A stretch of 64,000 nucleotides of DNA from Candidatus Zhuqueibacterota bacterium (GTDB lineage Bacteria > Zhuqueibacterota > Zhuqueibacteria > Residuimicrobiales > Oceaniaggregativiventaceae). Of this stretch, positions 54,236 to 62,173 are shown one piece after another. Position 1 is the stretch's first letter. Every line of letters starts with the position of its first letter. The position numbers and the translations under genes were made by a program. Where the stretch lies: assembly GCA_014728115.1 (NCBI GenBank), contig WJME01000301.1, forward strand, positions 1 to 64,000. Reading direction: 5' to 3'. The notes beneath the pieces were generated by a model. That model saw nothing but the letters and a program-made list of their open reading frames with translations. It ran no database searches and had not been told where the DNA came from.

Positions 54236-54268
54236 CTGCTGCATGGCTCCTCGGTCGAAAACTGCAGA

Positions 54269-54297
54269 AATATACTGATTATACGGGCTCAAATCAA
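54269..54297 (-). promoter_or_regulatory. Promoter of the rib operon
   Basis: On the minus strand TTGATT (54297-54292), 17 bp, TATATT (54274-54269). The start near 54262 gives a leader of about 160 nt before the ribD TTG codon. Confidence 0.55.
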
Positions 54298-54461
54298 GAA
54301 GTATTTGGACAAGCAAAAAAAGTTAGGATTGTGGAAAGATGTCAAGAATGTTTTGTGTTGAAAAGCAGGAGACCCGCCATTGGAGTTAAACCAAATCCTT
54401 GATTATACCACTACAGATTGACGTAGTCTCTGAAATAAACACAAAATATTGACAATTTAAC

Positions 54462-54489
54462 TTGACAAACACACCAGAACTTTTATATT
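54462..54489 (+). promoter_or_regulatory. Promoter of nrdJ
   Basis: Perfect TTGACA (54462-54467), 16 bp, TATATT (54484-54489). Transcription should begin near 54496, leaving a long leader of ~155 nt. Confidence 0.65.
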
Positions 54490-54495
54490 AAAGCG

Positions 54496-54651
54496 AGGGA
54501 ATGAGGGAACGGTGCAAAAAGGGGGTATGGCGACTGAGATTTGGGCAAGGACATCTACGGTTAGCATCTGTATATAGACGAGCAACGCGCTACACATACT
54601 CACCTCAAAACAGTCTATATCATCGAATCTTTAACGGAAAGAGGTGATCGC
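54496..54651 (+). promoter_or_regulatory. Structured nrdJ leader with anti-Shine-Dalgarno segment
   Basis: The ribosome-binding site GAGGTGA (54641-54647) has an exact 7-base complement, TCACCTC, at 54600-54606. A second 8-bp pairing, ATATAGAC (54572-54579) with GTCTATAT (54613-54620), encloses that complement and would form a pseudoknot with, or compete against, the sequestering stem. GGGTATG (54523-54529) can also pair with CATACTC (54595-54601). This looks like a translational switch; the ligand is unknown. Confidence 0.5.
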
Positions 54652-57411
54652 ATGAAAATAGCAGATCATGTAGAGCAACTCGATCTCGAGGATAATCAGT
54701 CCGATGAGACGAAAAGAATAGAGAAACTTTCCATCCCGCGTTTTTTTACCCAAAAAGGCGTTCATCCCTATGATGATTTGGAATGGGATTCTCGGACAGC
54801 AAATATTACCAATGATACGGGTAAGGCGATTTTTGAGCTCAACAATATCCAGGCTCCCAAGAGTTGGTCTCAAACCGCAGTAAATATTGTCGCTTCAAAA
54901 TACTTTCACACCCACAACCGCGCAGGCACTCAGGAAACGAGTATCAAATCCATGATCGACCGGGTGACGAAAACATTACGCCAATGGGGTGAAGAGAAGA
55001 GCTATTTTGAATCACAAGATGATGCAGAGAGTTTTGAACATGAATTGACCCACCTTTTGGTTCATCAAAAAGCCTCATTTAATAGTCCGGTCTGGTTCAA
55101 TATGGGGGTAGAAGAAAAGCCACAATGCTCGGCGTGTTTTATTAACTCTGTCGAGGATACGATGGAGTCAATTCTCGATCTGGCCAAAACAGAAGGATTG
55201 CTGTTTAAATGGGGATCAGGGACTGGCACAAACTTTAGCTCATTGCGTTCATCCAAAGAAAAATTGAGTACCGGCGGATACGCCTCCGGACCCGTCTCAT
55301 TTATGCGTGGCTATGATGCCTTTGCAGGAGTGATTAAATCCGGCGGCAAGACGAGACGCGCTGCCAAAATGGTGATTCTCAATGTCGACCACCCGGACAT
55401 TGAAGAATATATCGATATCAAGGCACACGAAGAACAAAAAGCATGGTCTCTGATCGAAGCAGGCTATGACGGCACTTTTGGTGGTGAGGCCTATAACTCG
55501 GTGTTCTTTCAAAACTCCAATAACAGCGTACGGGTAACCGATGAGTATATGAACGCTGTCATCAATCATGAGAAATGGCATACCAAAGCGATCACGGACG
55601 GCTCGACGGTCGATACGCTGGATGCTCGTGATCTTTTGACCAAAATGGCCAAAGCGGCTCATGTCTGCGGAGACCCCGGTATCCAGTTCGATAGTACCAT
55701 CAATCACTGGCATACCTGTCCCAATTCTTCGCGCATCAATTCCAGCAATCCCTGCAGTGAATATATGTTTGTTGATGATTCGGCCTGTAATCTCGCGTCG
55801 CTGAATCTGCTCAAATTCGTGCGGGATAATGGTGAATTCGACATTGAAGCCTATCGACGGGCTGTCCATCTGCTCATTACCGCTCAGGAAATCATTGTCG
55901 ATAATGCAAGCTATCCCACGGATCAAATTGCCAAAAACAGCCACCTTTTCCGGCCCCTCGGTCTCGGTTATGCCAACCTCGGCGCGCTTTTGATGTATTA
56001 TGGTCTGGCTTATGATAGCGATAAAGGCAGGGCTCTTGCAGCGACTCTGACGGCCGTCATGACCGGGCAAGCGTATCTCTCTTCTGCCATTATTGCAAGC
56101 AGTATGGATCCTTTTAAAGAATTTGAAAAAAATCGTGATCCCATGCTGCGTGTGATGCGCCAGCACCAGGAGGCATTGAATCATATCGAGCAGGACAAGG
56201 TCGACCAACGCCTGTTCGAGACGGCTGAAGAGGTGTGGACCGATGCCATAGAGCTCGGAGAACGATATGGCTATCGGAATTCTCAAGTCACGGTATTGGC
56301 GCCTACCGGAACAATCGGATTTATGATGGACTGTGACACAACCGGCATTGAACCGGATATCGCCCTGGTTAAATACAAAAAACTCGTTGGCGGCGGTGTC
56401 ATCAAATTGGTCAATAATACAATCTCACCCGCCCTACGACGTCTGGGCTACGAACCGGATCAAATCGATGACATTACAACTCATATTCACGAAAATGACA
56501 CGATCGAAAAAGCACCTCATTTATTATCGGAACATTTGCCCGTTTTTGATTGTGCGTTTAAACCGATGAATGGCGAACGTTCCATTCATTATATGGGACA
56601 TGTGCGCATGATGTCGGCAGTGCAACCCTTTCTGTCGGGGGCGATCTCAAAGACCGTAAATATGCCGTCGGATGCAACCTCGGAAGATATCGCAGAAACT
56701 TATATCAAAGCATGGGAACTGGGACTCAAATCTATTGCGATTTACCGGGATGGCTCGAAACGTACGCAGCCCTTAAACTCTGGTAAGATGAAAATACAGC
56801 AACCAGAGCCCAAAACCGAAAACATAAAAGAAATCTCAACCCCTACACCGACCCGTGGCATACGCCGGCGATTGCCTGACGAACGGACGGCAGTAACCCA
56901 TAAGTTCAGTATCGCCGGTCATGAGGGCTATATCACTGTCGGGGAATACGATGATGGCACGCCCGGAGAAATCTTTATCGTCATGGCCAAAGAAGGCTCT
57001 TTTGTCTCTGGCTTGATGGACTCGTTGGCAACATCGATTTCCATTGGTCTGCAATATGGCGTGCCTCTGAACGTTTTTGTCAACAAATTCAGTCACACAC
57101 GGTTTGAGCCTTATGGCTTTACCAATAATCCTAAAATCCGTATGGCTAAATCTATCAGCGACTATATCTTTCGATGGTTAGGTATGCGCTATCTTAAAAA
57201 AGAGGAAATCCCCCAACCTGACAAGGAATTGGCAAAATTTTCCGTCATCGAACAGGAAGAGTTGAAAAAACAAACCGAAACAAGCAATGAAAAGTCAATC
57301 TTTATGAGCCAGGCCGATGCCCCTCCTTGCCATGCCTGTGGTGCAATCATGGTTCGTAATGGTTCCTGCTATAAATGCCTGAATTGTGGCGAAACCAGCG
57401 GTTGCTCATAA
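54652..57411 (+). CDS. nrdJ: Adenosylcobalamin-dependent (class II) ribonucleoside-diphosphate reductase
   Basis: Protein of 919 aa that makes deoxyribonucleotides with a B12-generated thiyl radical, independent of oxygen. Core motifs: FNSPVWFNMGVEEKPQCSAC with the first redox Cys, KWGSGTGTNFSSLRSSKEKL, the radical-Cys motif SSNPCSEYMF, GYRNSQVTVLAPTGTIGFMM, and SGAISKTVNMPSDAT. The C-terminus ends in a cysteine cluster (CHACGAIMVRNGSCYKCLNC and CSGCS-like end) that carries electrons from thioredoxin. No class I or III reductase appears in the window. It stands alone behind its leader and is followed by the trp operon promoter. Confidence 0.96.
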   Translation: MKIADHVEQLDLEDNQSDETKRIEKLSIPRFFTQKGVHPYDDLEWDSRTANITNDTGKAIFELNNIQAPKSWSQTAVNIVASKYFHTHNRAGTQETSIKSMIDRVTKTLRQWGEEKSYFESQDDAESFEHELTHLLVHQKASFNSPVWFNMGVEEKPQCSACFINSVEDTMESILDLAKTEGLLFKWGSGTGTNFSSLRSSKEKLSTGGYASGPVSFMRGYDAFAGVIKSGGKTRRAAKMVILNVDHPDIEEYIDIKAHEEQKAWSLIEAGYDGTFGGEAYNSVFFQNSNNSVRVTDEYMNAVINHEKWHTKAITDGSTVDTLDARDLLTKMAKAAHVCGDPGIQFDSTINHWHTCPNSSRINSSNPCSEYMFVDDSACNLASLNLLKFVRDNGEFDIEAYRRAVHLLITAQEIIVDNASYPTDQIAKNSHLFRPLGLGYANLGALLMYYGLAYDSDKGRALAATLTAVMTGQAYLSSAIIASSMDPFKEFEKNRDPMLRVMRQHQEALNHIEQDKVDQRLFETAEEVWTDAIELGERYGYRNSQVTVLAPTGTIGFMMDCDTTGIEPDIALVKYKKLVGGGVIKLVNNTISPALRRLGYEPDQIDDITTHIHENDTIEKAPHLLSEHLPVFDCAFKPMNGERSIHYMGHVRMMSAVQPFLSGAISKTVNMPSDATSEDIAETYIKAWELGLKSIAIYRDGSKRTQPLNSGKMKIQQPEPKTENIKEISTPTPTRGIRRRLPDERTAVTHKFSIAGHEGYITVGEYDDGTPGEIFIVMAKEGSFVSGLMDSLATSISIGLQYGVPLNVFVNKFSHTRFEPYGFTNNPKIRMAKSISDYIFRWLGMRYLKKEEIPQPDKELAKFSVIEQEELKKQTETSNEKSIFMSQADAPPCHACGAIMVRNGSCYKCLNCGETSGCS

Positions 57412-57467
57412 AATTTGGCAATATTAGGGAATAAACTCCCGCGATAGCGAATTATAGAAAAAAACTA

Positions 57468-57496
57468 TTGACAGAGTATGATCTTTTTCGTATTAT
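57468..57496 (+). promoter_or_regulatory. Promoter of the trp operon
   Basis: Perfect TTGACA (57468-57473), 17 bp, TATTAT (57491-57496). The start near 57503 is followed within 20 nt by the leader peptide. Confidence 0.75.
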
Positions 57497-57521
57497 CTGT
57501 CAACAATAAAGAGACATGAAA

Positions 57522-57593
57522 ATGAGCAAAACCTTACAAAAAAATATGGTTCAAAATTGGTGGTGGTGGCATACCGTATTCCATGCAGTGTAG
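57522..57593 (+). CDS. trpL: trp operon leader peptide
   Basis: A 23-codon frame from ATG 57522 to TAG 57593 with four consecutive tryptophan codons (57558-57569): the peptide ends QNWWWWHTVFHAV. AAAGAG lies eight bases before the ATG; an in-frame ATG at 57516 would add two residues. Ribosome stalling at the Trp codons when charged tRNA-Trp is scarce would set the fold of the downstream RNA. Position between the trp promoter and a terminator makes this a classic attenuator. Confidence 0.9.
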   Translation: MSKTLQKNMVQNWWWWHTVFHAV

Positions 57594-57622
57594 CCAACCG
57601 GCCATGAATAGATAAAAACCCA

Positions 57623-57655
57623 ACGCCGTGGATGCACTGCATCCACGGCGTTTTT
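57623..57655 (+). terminator. trp attenuator terminator
   Basis: A perfect 13-bp stem (57623-57635 with 57639-57651, loop ACT) is followed by a T tract. The 8-base segment ATGCAGTG at 57583-57590, at the end of trpL, is exactly complementary to CACTGCAT at 57635-57642. That pairing would be the antiterminator, because it destroys the top of the terminator stem. Confidence 0.9.
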
Positions 57656-57715
57656 GTTTAAAAGCGTCGTGGAATCTTTCCATGGCGCTTTTTTTATTTA
57701 CCAAGGAGATCTAAC

Positions 57716-59188
57716 GTGCAGACAAGCTCATTTGAACAGTTTATGGACCTCTATTCTCTGCCCCTGATTCCCGTCAAAGCAGAGTTGTTGGGTGATATGG
57801 ACACCCCGGTTTCGACTTTTTTAAAGGTCATGCAAGGACCTCATCGTTTTCTTTTGGAAAGTGTGGAAGGCGGAACACAAAAAGGCAGATATTCGATTCT
57901 GGGAGACACCCCGCTTTACCAGGTGAGGATCAAAAACAATCATGTCATGATGATCGATGATCTCGGCAATGTCAAACAATTTAAAGACGAGGATCCTTTT
58001 AACACGCTTGCAGACTTTTACCAAACTTTTATTCGTCCCACCCTGAACCATACTCCCTTTATCAACGGAGGATTATTCGGTTATCTGGGATATGATTCAG
58101 TAAGATATATAGAAAATCTGCCCGACCAGAGCAAAGATGAACCACCACTCCAGGATGTTTATCTCTTTGTGCCCAAGCGGATCATTGTCTTTGATAATTT
58201 GCTCAACAAAATGAGTCTGATCGTGTTCGTTCGACCCAATCAACAACCAGAGACCGAATATCAGACCGCATTGACGGAATTGCAAACCATGCGGAAACAC
58301 GTCAGTGCTCCCTCGACAGCTGAATTTCATGCAGAATCTTTTTCCGAAAAATTGTCTACCACCAGCAACACCACTCAATCCGAATTCGAACAGATGGTAG
58401 AAAAGGCCAAAGAACACATCAAACGAGGCGATATTTTTCAGGTCGTACTCTCCCAACGAATAGAGGTAAACAGCCAGGCAAAGCCTTTTGATATTTATCG
58501 TGGCTTACGGGTCATCAATCCCTCTCCTTATATGTTTTATATGGAATTGCAAGATATTTGCCTGCTGGGGTCTTCACCTGAAACGCTGGTAAAACTGAGT
58601 CAAGGCCAGGTTCACGTCAAACCCATTGCAGGTACCCGTAAACGAGGTAGCACCGAGCAGCACGATGAAGAGTTGATCGCAGATCTATTGAACGACCCCA
58701 AGGAAAAAGCCGAACATACCATGCTCGTAGATCTCGGTCGTAACGATGTGGGACGTATATCGAAATATGGATCTGTTCACGTCAGTGAACTGATGAATAT
58801 TGAAAAATATTCTCATGTGATCCATATCGTCTCTAGCGTTGAAGGAGAATTAAAACATAACATGAATGCCATCGATGTCTTTAAAGCCTGTTTCCCGGCC
58901 GGCACGGTCTCCGGAGCACCCAAAGTAAGGGCCATGCAGATCATCGATCACCTCGAAAAACATCGTCGAGGCGTTTATGCAGGCGCTGTGGGGTATTTCT
59001 CGTTTAACGGGGATATGGACGTATGCATCGCTATCCGCACGATCTATGTCAAAAACAATACGATATATCTGCAAGCAGGAGCCGGAATCGTCGCCGATTC
59101 AATACCGGAACGCGAATATCAGGAGACATGCAATAAAGCCATGGGACTCCTCAAAGCCGTCGAGTATGCACAGGGAGGTTTGGTATGA
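57716..59188 (+). CDS. trpE: Anthranilate synthase component I
   Basis: Protein of 490 aa starting with GTG, with AAGGAG eight bases upstream. It makes anthranilate from chorismate using ammonia supplied by TrpG. Feedback-binding elements are kept: FLLESVEGG near the N-terminus and NPSPYMFYMEL, so inhibition by tryptophan is expected. Catalytic-region motifs are VKPIAGTRKRG, DLGRNDVGRI, PAGTVSGAPKVRAM and QAGAGIVADSIPEREYQET. The stop codon overlaps the trpG start (ATGA). Confidence 0.96.
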   Translation: MQTSSFEQFMDLYSLPLIPVKAELLGDMDTPVSTFLKVMQGPHRFLLESVEGGTQKGRYSILGDTPLYQVRIKNNHVMMIDDLGNVKQFKDEDPFNTLADFYQTFIRPTLNHTPFINGGLFGYLGYDSVRYIENLPDQSKDEPPLQDVYLFVPKRIIVFDNLLNKMSLIVFVRPNQQPETEYQTALTELQTMRKHVSAPSTAEFHAESFSEKLSTTSNTTQSEFEQMVEKAKEHIKRGDIFQVVLSQRIEVNSQAKPFDIYRGLRVINPSPYMFYMELQDICLLGSSPETLVKLSQGQVHVKPIAGTRKRGSTEQHDEELIADLLNDPKEKAEHTMLVDLGRNDVGRISKYGSVHVSELMNIEKYSHVIHIVSSVEGELKHNMNAIDVFKACFPAGTVSGAPKVRAMQIIDHLEKHRRGVYAGAVGYFSFNGDMDVCIAIRTIYVKNNTIYLQAGAGIVADSIPEREYQETCNKAMGLLKAVEYAQGGLV

Positions 59189-59748
59189 TTCTCGTTATCG
59201 ATAATTATGACTCTTTTACGTATAATCTGGTGCAATATATCGGATCAATGGGACATGATTTGCATGTGGTGCGTAATGATGCCATAACCACATGCGACAT
59301 CGACACGCTCGGTCCTGATAAAATCCTCATCTCACCAGGCCCCGGCTACCCCGACGAAGCAGGGATCAGTTTGCAAACCATAACCACCTTTGCAGGTAAA
59401 ATACCGATCATGGGCGTTTGTCTGGGTATGCAGGCCATCGGACAAGCGTTTGGGGGAAAAATTATACCGGCAAAAGAGTTGGTACACGGCAAATATACAG
59501 ACATCAAGCATGACCACAAGACCATTTTCACAGATATCCCCAACCCTTTCCAGGGCGGTCGATACCATTCTCTGGTGATCGCGAACGAATCCATGCCCGA
59601 CTGTCTGGAAACATCTGCCCAAACTCAGGATGGCGAAATTATGGCTGTTCGTCATAAAGAGTTTTTGGTCGAGGGGGTACAGTTTCATCCAGAGTCGATT
59701 CTCACCAAAAACGGATATAAAATTTTAGAAAATTTTATGACTCTATAG
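59185..59748 (+). CDS. trpG: Anthranilate synthase component II (glutamine amidotransferase)
   Basis: Protein of 187 aa, a stand-alone class I glutamine amidotransferase that gives ammonia to TrpE. The sequence has ISPGPGYPDEAG, the nucleophile Cys in GVCLGMQAIG, and the His-Glu pair in VQFHPESILT. No fusion to TrpD is present, since trpD follows separately after 10 nt. Such proteins may also serve p-aminobenzoate synthase; no pab gene is visible here. Confidence 0.95.
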   Translation: MILVIDNYDSFTYNLVQYIGSMGHDLHVVRNDAITTCDIDTLGPDKILISPGPGYPDEAGISLQTITTFAGKIPIMGVCLGMQAIGQAFGGKIIPAKELVHGKYTDIKHDHKTIFTDIPNPFQGGRYHSLVIANESMPDCLETSAQTQDGEIMAVRHKEFLVEGVQFHPESILTKNGYKILENFMTL

Positions 59749-59758
59749 GGAGACCATT

Positions 59759-60772
59759 ATGATATCAGAAATCCTTAGCTCAATTTCCGAGCACCAGCAT
59801 TTGGAACGGCTCCAGGCTCGAAAAGTGATGTCCGACATTATGCAGGGTCAATGGACTTCAGCGCAAATTGCGGCACTGCTCATGGCCTTGAAAATGAAGG
59901 GCGAAACCGTACAAGAGATCACCGGATTTGTTGATGCCATGCGCGATCACGCCCAAAAAATCAAAGGACCGGTCGATATGATCGACACGTGTGGTACAGG
60001 GGGAGATGGTCGTCACACCTTTAATATTTCCACAGCCGCAGCCATCGTCGCTGCTGCTGCCGGGGTCACCGTCGCCAAACATGGCAATCGCTCTGTTTCC
60101 AGTAAAAGCGGCAGTGCAGATATCCTACAAGCCCTTGGCGTTAAAATCGATTTGACCCCTCAACAAGCTGAAATCTGCCTGAACCAAATCGGTATTGCCT
60201 TTCTCTTTGCACCACTCTTTCACGGTTCCATGAAATACGCTGTTGCCCCGCGCAAGGAAATGGGCATCCGCACGGTTTTCAACATCCTGGGACCCATGTC
60301 CAATCCCGCCGGTGCCCGCCGACAACTGGTAGGGGCATTCAACAGGCCGACAGCTGAAAAGATGACCCAGGTCCTGCATGCCACAGGAAGTGAACATGTC
60401 ATGGTGGTGCATAGCGATGATGGCCTGGATGAAATCAGTATCAGCCATGATACCCATATCACAGAATTGAAAAACAGTGAAATCAACTCGTATACCTTTA
60501 AACCGGAAGAGGCAGGCATCGATCGCTTTCCCGCAGATACGGTCAGAGGGGGCACACCAGAAGAAAATGCTCGGATCATGATGCAAGTCCTGCAGGGCGA
60601 GGACGGGGGCTATGGCCATGTCACGGCACTGAATGGCGGAGCGGCGATCTATGTGGCAGGAAAAAGTAAAACCCTCCACGAAGGGATCGAGATTGCACAA
60701 GAGCTGCTCAAAGATGGGTCTGCAAAACGCAAACTGGATGAACTGGTGGAAACAACGCATTCGCTATCGTAA
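59759..60772 (+). CDS. trpD: Anthranilate phosphoribosyltransferase
   Basis: Protein of 337 aa transferring the phosphoribosyl group to anthranilate. The PRPP/Mg-binding glycine-rich loop is DTCGTGGDGRHTFNIST, followed by KHGNRSVSSKSGSADILQAL and RKEMGIRTVFNILGPMSNPA. All residues lining the anthranilate tunnel region appear as in the family. Length is normal. Confidence 0.96.
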   Translation: MISEILSSISEHQHLERLQARKVMSDIMQGQWTSAQIAALLMALKMKGETVQEITGFVDAMRDHAQKIKGPVDMIDTCGTGGDGRHTFNISTAAAIVAAAAGVTVAKHGNRSVSSKSGSADILQALGVKIDLTPQQAEICLNQIGIAFLFAPLFHGSMKYAVAPRKEMGIRTVFNILGPMSNPAGARRQLVGAFNRPTAEKMTQVLHATGSEHVMVVHSDDGLDEISISHDTHITELKNSEINSYTFKPEEAGIDRFPADTVRGGTPEENARIMMQVLQGEDGGYGHVTALNGGAAIYVAGKSKTLHEGIEIAQELLKDGSAKRKLDELVETTHSLS

Positions 60773-60783
60773 GGATATTGCAT

Positions 60784-61575
60784 ATGGCTAACATTCTGGA
60801 CACTATAGTCGATTCGAGTCGAAAACAACTGGACCTGGACAAATCGCGGGTTTCACCCGATCTTTTGCACGCCAGGGCATCAGAAAAACATGGCAATGGC
60901 AACGATTTTGAGACAGCCCTTAGCGGACAAGGCATCTCTGTGATCGCAGAAATCAAAAAAGCCTCGCCCAGCAAAGGAGTGATTTGTGAGAATTTTGACC
61001 CGGTAACGATCGCCCGGGAGTATGAACAGGGAGGCGCAGATGCTCTTTCAGTGCTTACCGAAACCAGCTTTTTTCAAGGGCATCCGGACTATTTACAACA
61101 CATATCCGGACAGGTGTCGTTACCTCTTTTGCGTAAAGATTTTATCATCGACCGCTATCAAATCGATCAGGCGATTGTTCTGGGAGCCAGTGCAGTTCTT
61201 CTCATCGCCGCACTCCTGGATGATCGCCGGCTCACAGACTTTATAGACTATTGCCATTCGAACAACGTACAGGCACTGGTCGAAGTCCATGACAAGGAGG
61301 AACTCTTGCGCGTGCTCGATTCCCCCGCCCGTATCATTGGCATCAATAATCGCGATTTACGAACATTTGAGGTCTCTTTGCAAACCAGTCTCGACCTGAT
61401 CTCTCTTTTACCCCCAACCCGCCTCTCTGTCAGCGAAAGCGGAATTTACACCCGGCAGGATGTACGGCTTCTCGAACAGGCCGGTTTCGATGCCATTCTG
61501 GTGGGAGAATCGCTTATGCGACAGCAAAATCGTGTTTGCGCTCTAAAAACATTGCGAGGCGACTCATGTGGTTGA
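60784..61575 (+). CDS. trpC: Indole-3-glycerol-phosphate synthase
   Basis: Protein of 263 aa from the ATG at 60784, which has AAGGAT seven bases upstream; an in-frame TTG two codons earlier is less likely. The TIM barrel has the catalytic Lys in IAEIKKASPSKG, the Glu in ALSVLTETSFFQG, LLRKDFIIDRYQI, IGINNRDLRTFEV and VSESGIYTRQDV. Its end overlaps the trpF start by 10 bases. Confidence 0.95.
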   Translation: MANILDTIVDSSRKQLDLDKSRVSPDLLHARASEKHGNGNDFETALSGQGISVIAEIKKASPSKGVICENFDPVTIAREYEQGGADALSVLTETSFFQGHPDYLQHISGQVSLPLLRKDFIIDRYQIDQAIVLGASAVLLIAALLDDRRLTDFIDYCHSNNVQALVEVHDKEELLRVLDSPARIIGINNRDLRTFEVSLQTSLDLISLLPPTRLSVSESGIYTRQDVRLLEQAGFDAILVGESLMRQQNRVCALKTLRGDSCG

Positions 61576-62168
61576 AACTGTGTGGATGCACAAACGAAAA
61601 AGACGCAGAGGTCATAGCTCATAGCGGGGCCGATGCCATAGGCTTTATCTTCGCTGCCAGTCCACGGCAAATCGATGTGCCCACGGTTCGGAGATTAAGC
61701 CAGATCGCCAAAGGAGTGATGCGTGTCGGCGTTTTTGTGGATGAATCCATCGAAACCATCAAATTCATACGTCAAACCTGTCAACTGGATGCCATACAGC
61801 TGCATGGTCATGAATCACCCGGAGATTGCCGCCAGCTGGGAGGCACCATCATCAAGGGATTTCGGTTAAAAGAGTTTAAAGATTTCGAGCAGATGAACAA
61901 ATTTCCCATGGCCTGGCGGCTCCTGGTCGACTCTTTTGTGCCGGGTAAAGCCGGCGGCACGGGCAAACGAATCAAAACAGAACTCATATCTCAAATTCCC
62001 AATCCCGACAGAGTGATCGTTGCCGGGGGCGTAAATAGCGATAATGTACAGAATATTCTGGACTCGGTTTACCCATTCGGACTGGATACGAGTTCCGGAA
62101 TCGAAAAATCACCGGGGTTCAAGGACGAAAAAAAAATCAGACACCTGGTATCGTTAATCAAAGGATAG
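61566..62168 (+). CDS. trpF: Phosphoribosylanthranilate isomerase
   Basis: Protein of 200 aa from the ATG at 61566, inside the end of trpC and preceded by GAGG. The catalytic Cys is in [11 protein letters not shown] and the general-acid Asp in [42 protein letters not shown] and [20 protein letters not shown] are typical. It is monofunctional and not fused to TrpC. Confidence 0.95.
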   Translation: MWLKLCGCTNEKDAEVIAHSGADAIGFIFAASPRQIDVPTVRRLSQIAKGVMRVGVFVDESIETIKFIRQTCQLDAIQLHGHESPGDCRQLGGTIIKGFRLKEFKDFEQMNKFPMAWRLLVDSFVPGKAGGTGKRIKTELISQIPNPDRVIVAGGVNSDNVQNILDSVYPFGLDTSSGIEKSPGFKDEKKIRHLVSLIKG

Positions 62169-62173
62169 ATATT

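Larger units (their letters stand above)
54103..54651. other. Divergent regulatory region between the rib operon and nrdJ
   Basis: 549 bp without a supported protein gene. Toward ribD it holds a promoter (54269-54297) and a hairpin (54201-54235). Toward nrdJ it holds a promoter (54462-54489) and a ~155-nt leader (54496-54651). A sequence resembling the cobalamin-riboswitch B12 box lies at 54364-54378. I looked for the conserved FMN-riboswitch segments on the ribD side and did not find them. Confidence 0.6.

Noticed and set aside
54152-54244. 30-codon open frame in the ribD leader, starting ATG 54244 after GAGGAG
   Set aside because: The GAGGAG is only two bases from the ATG, the peptide shows no regulatory codon run, and the frame overlaps the hairpin; likely chance.
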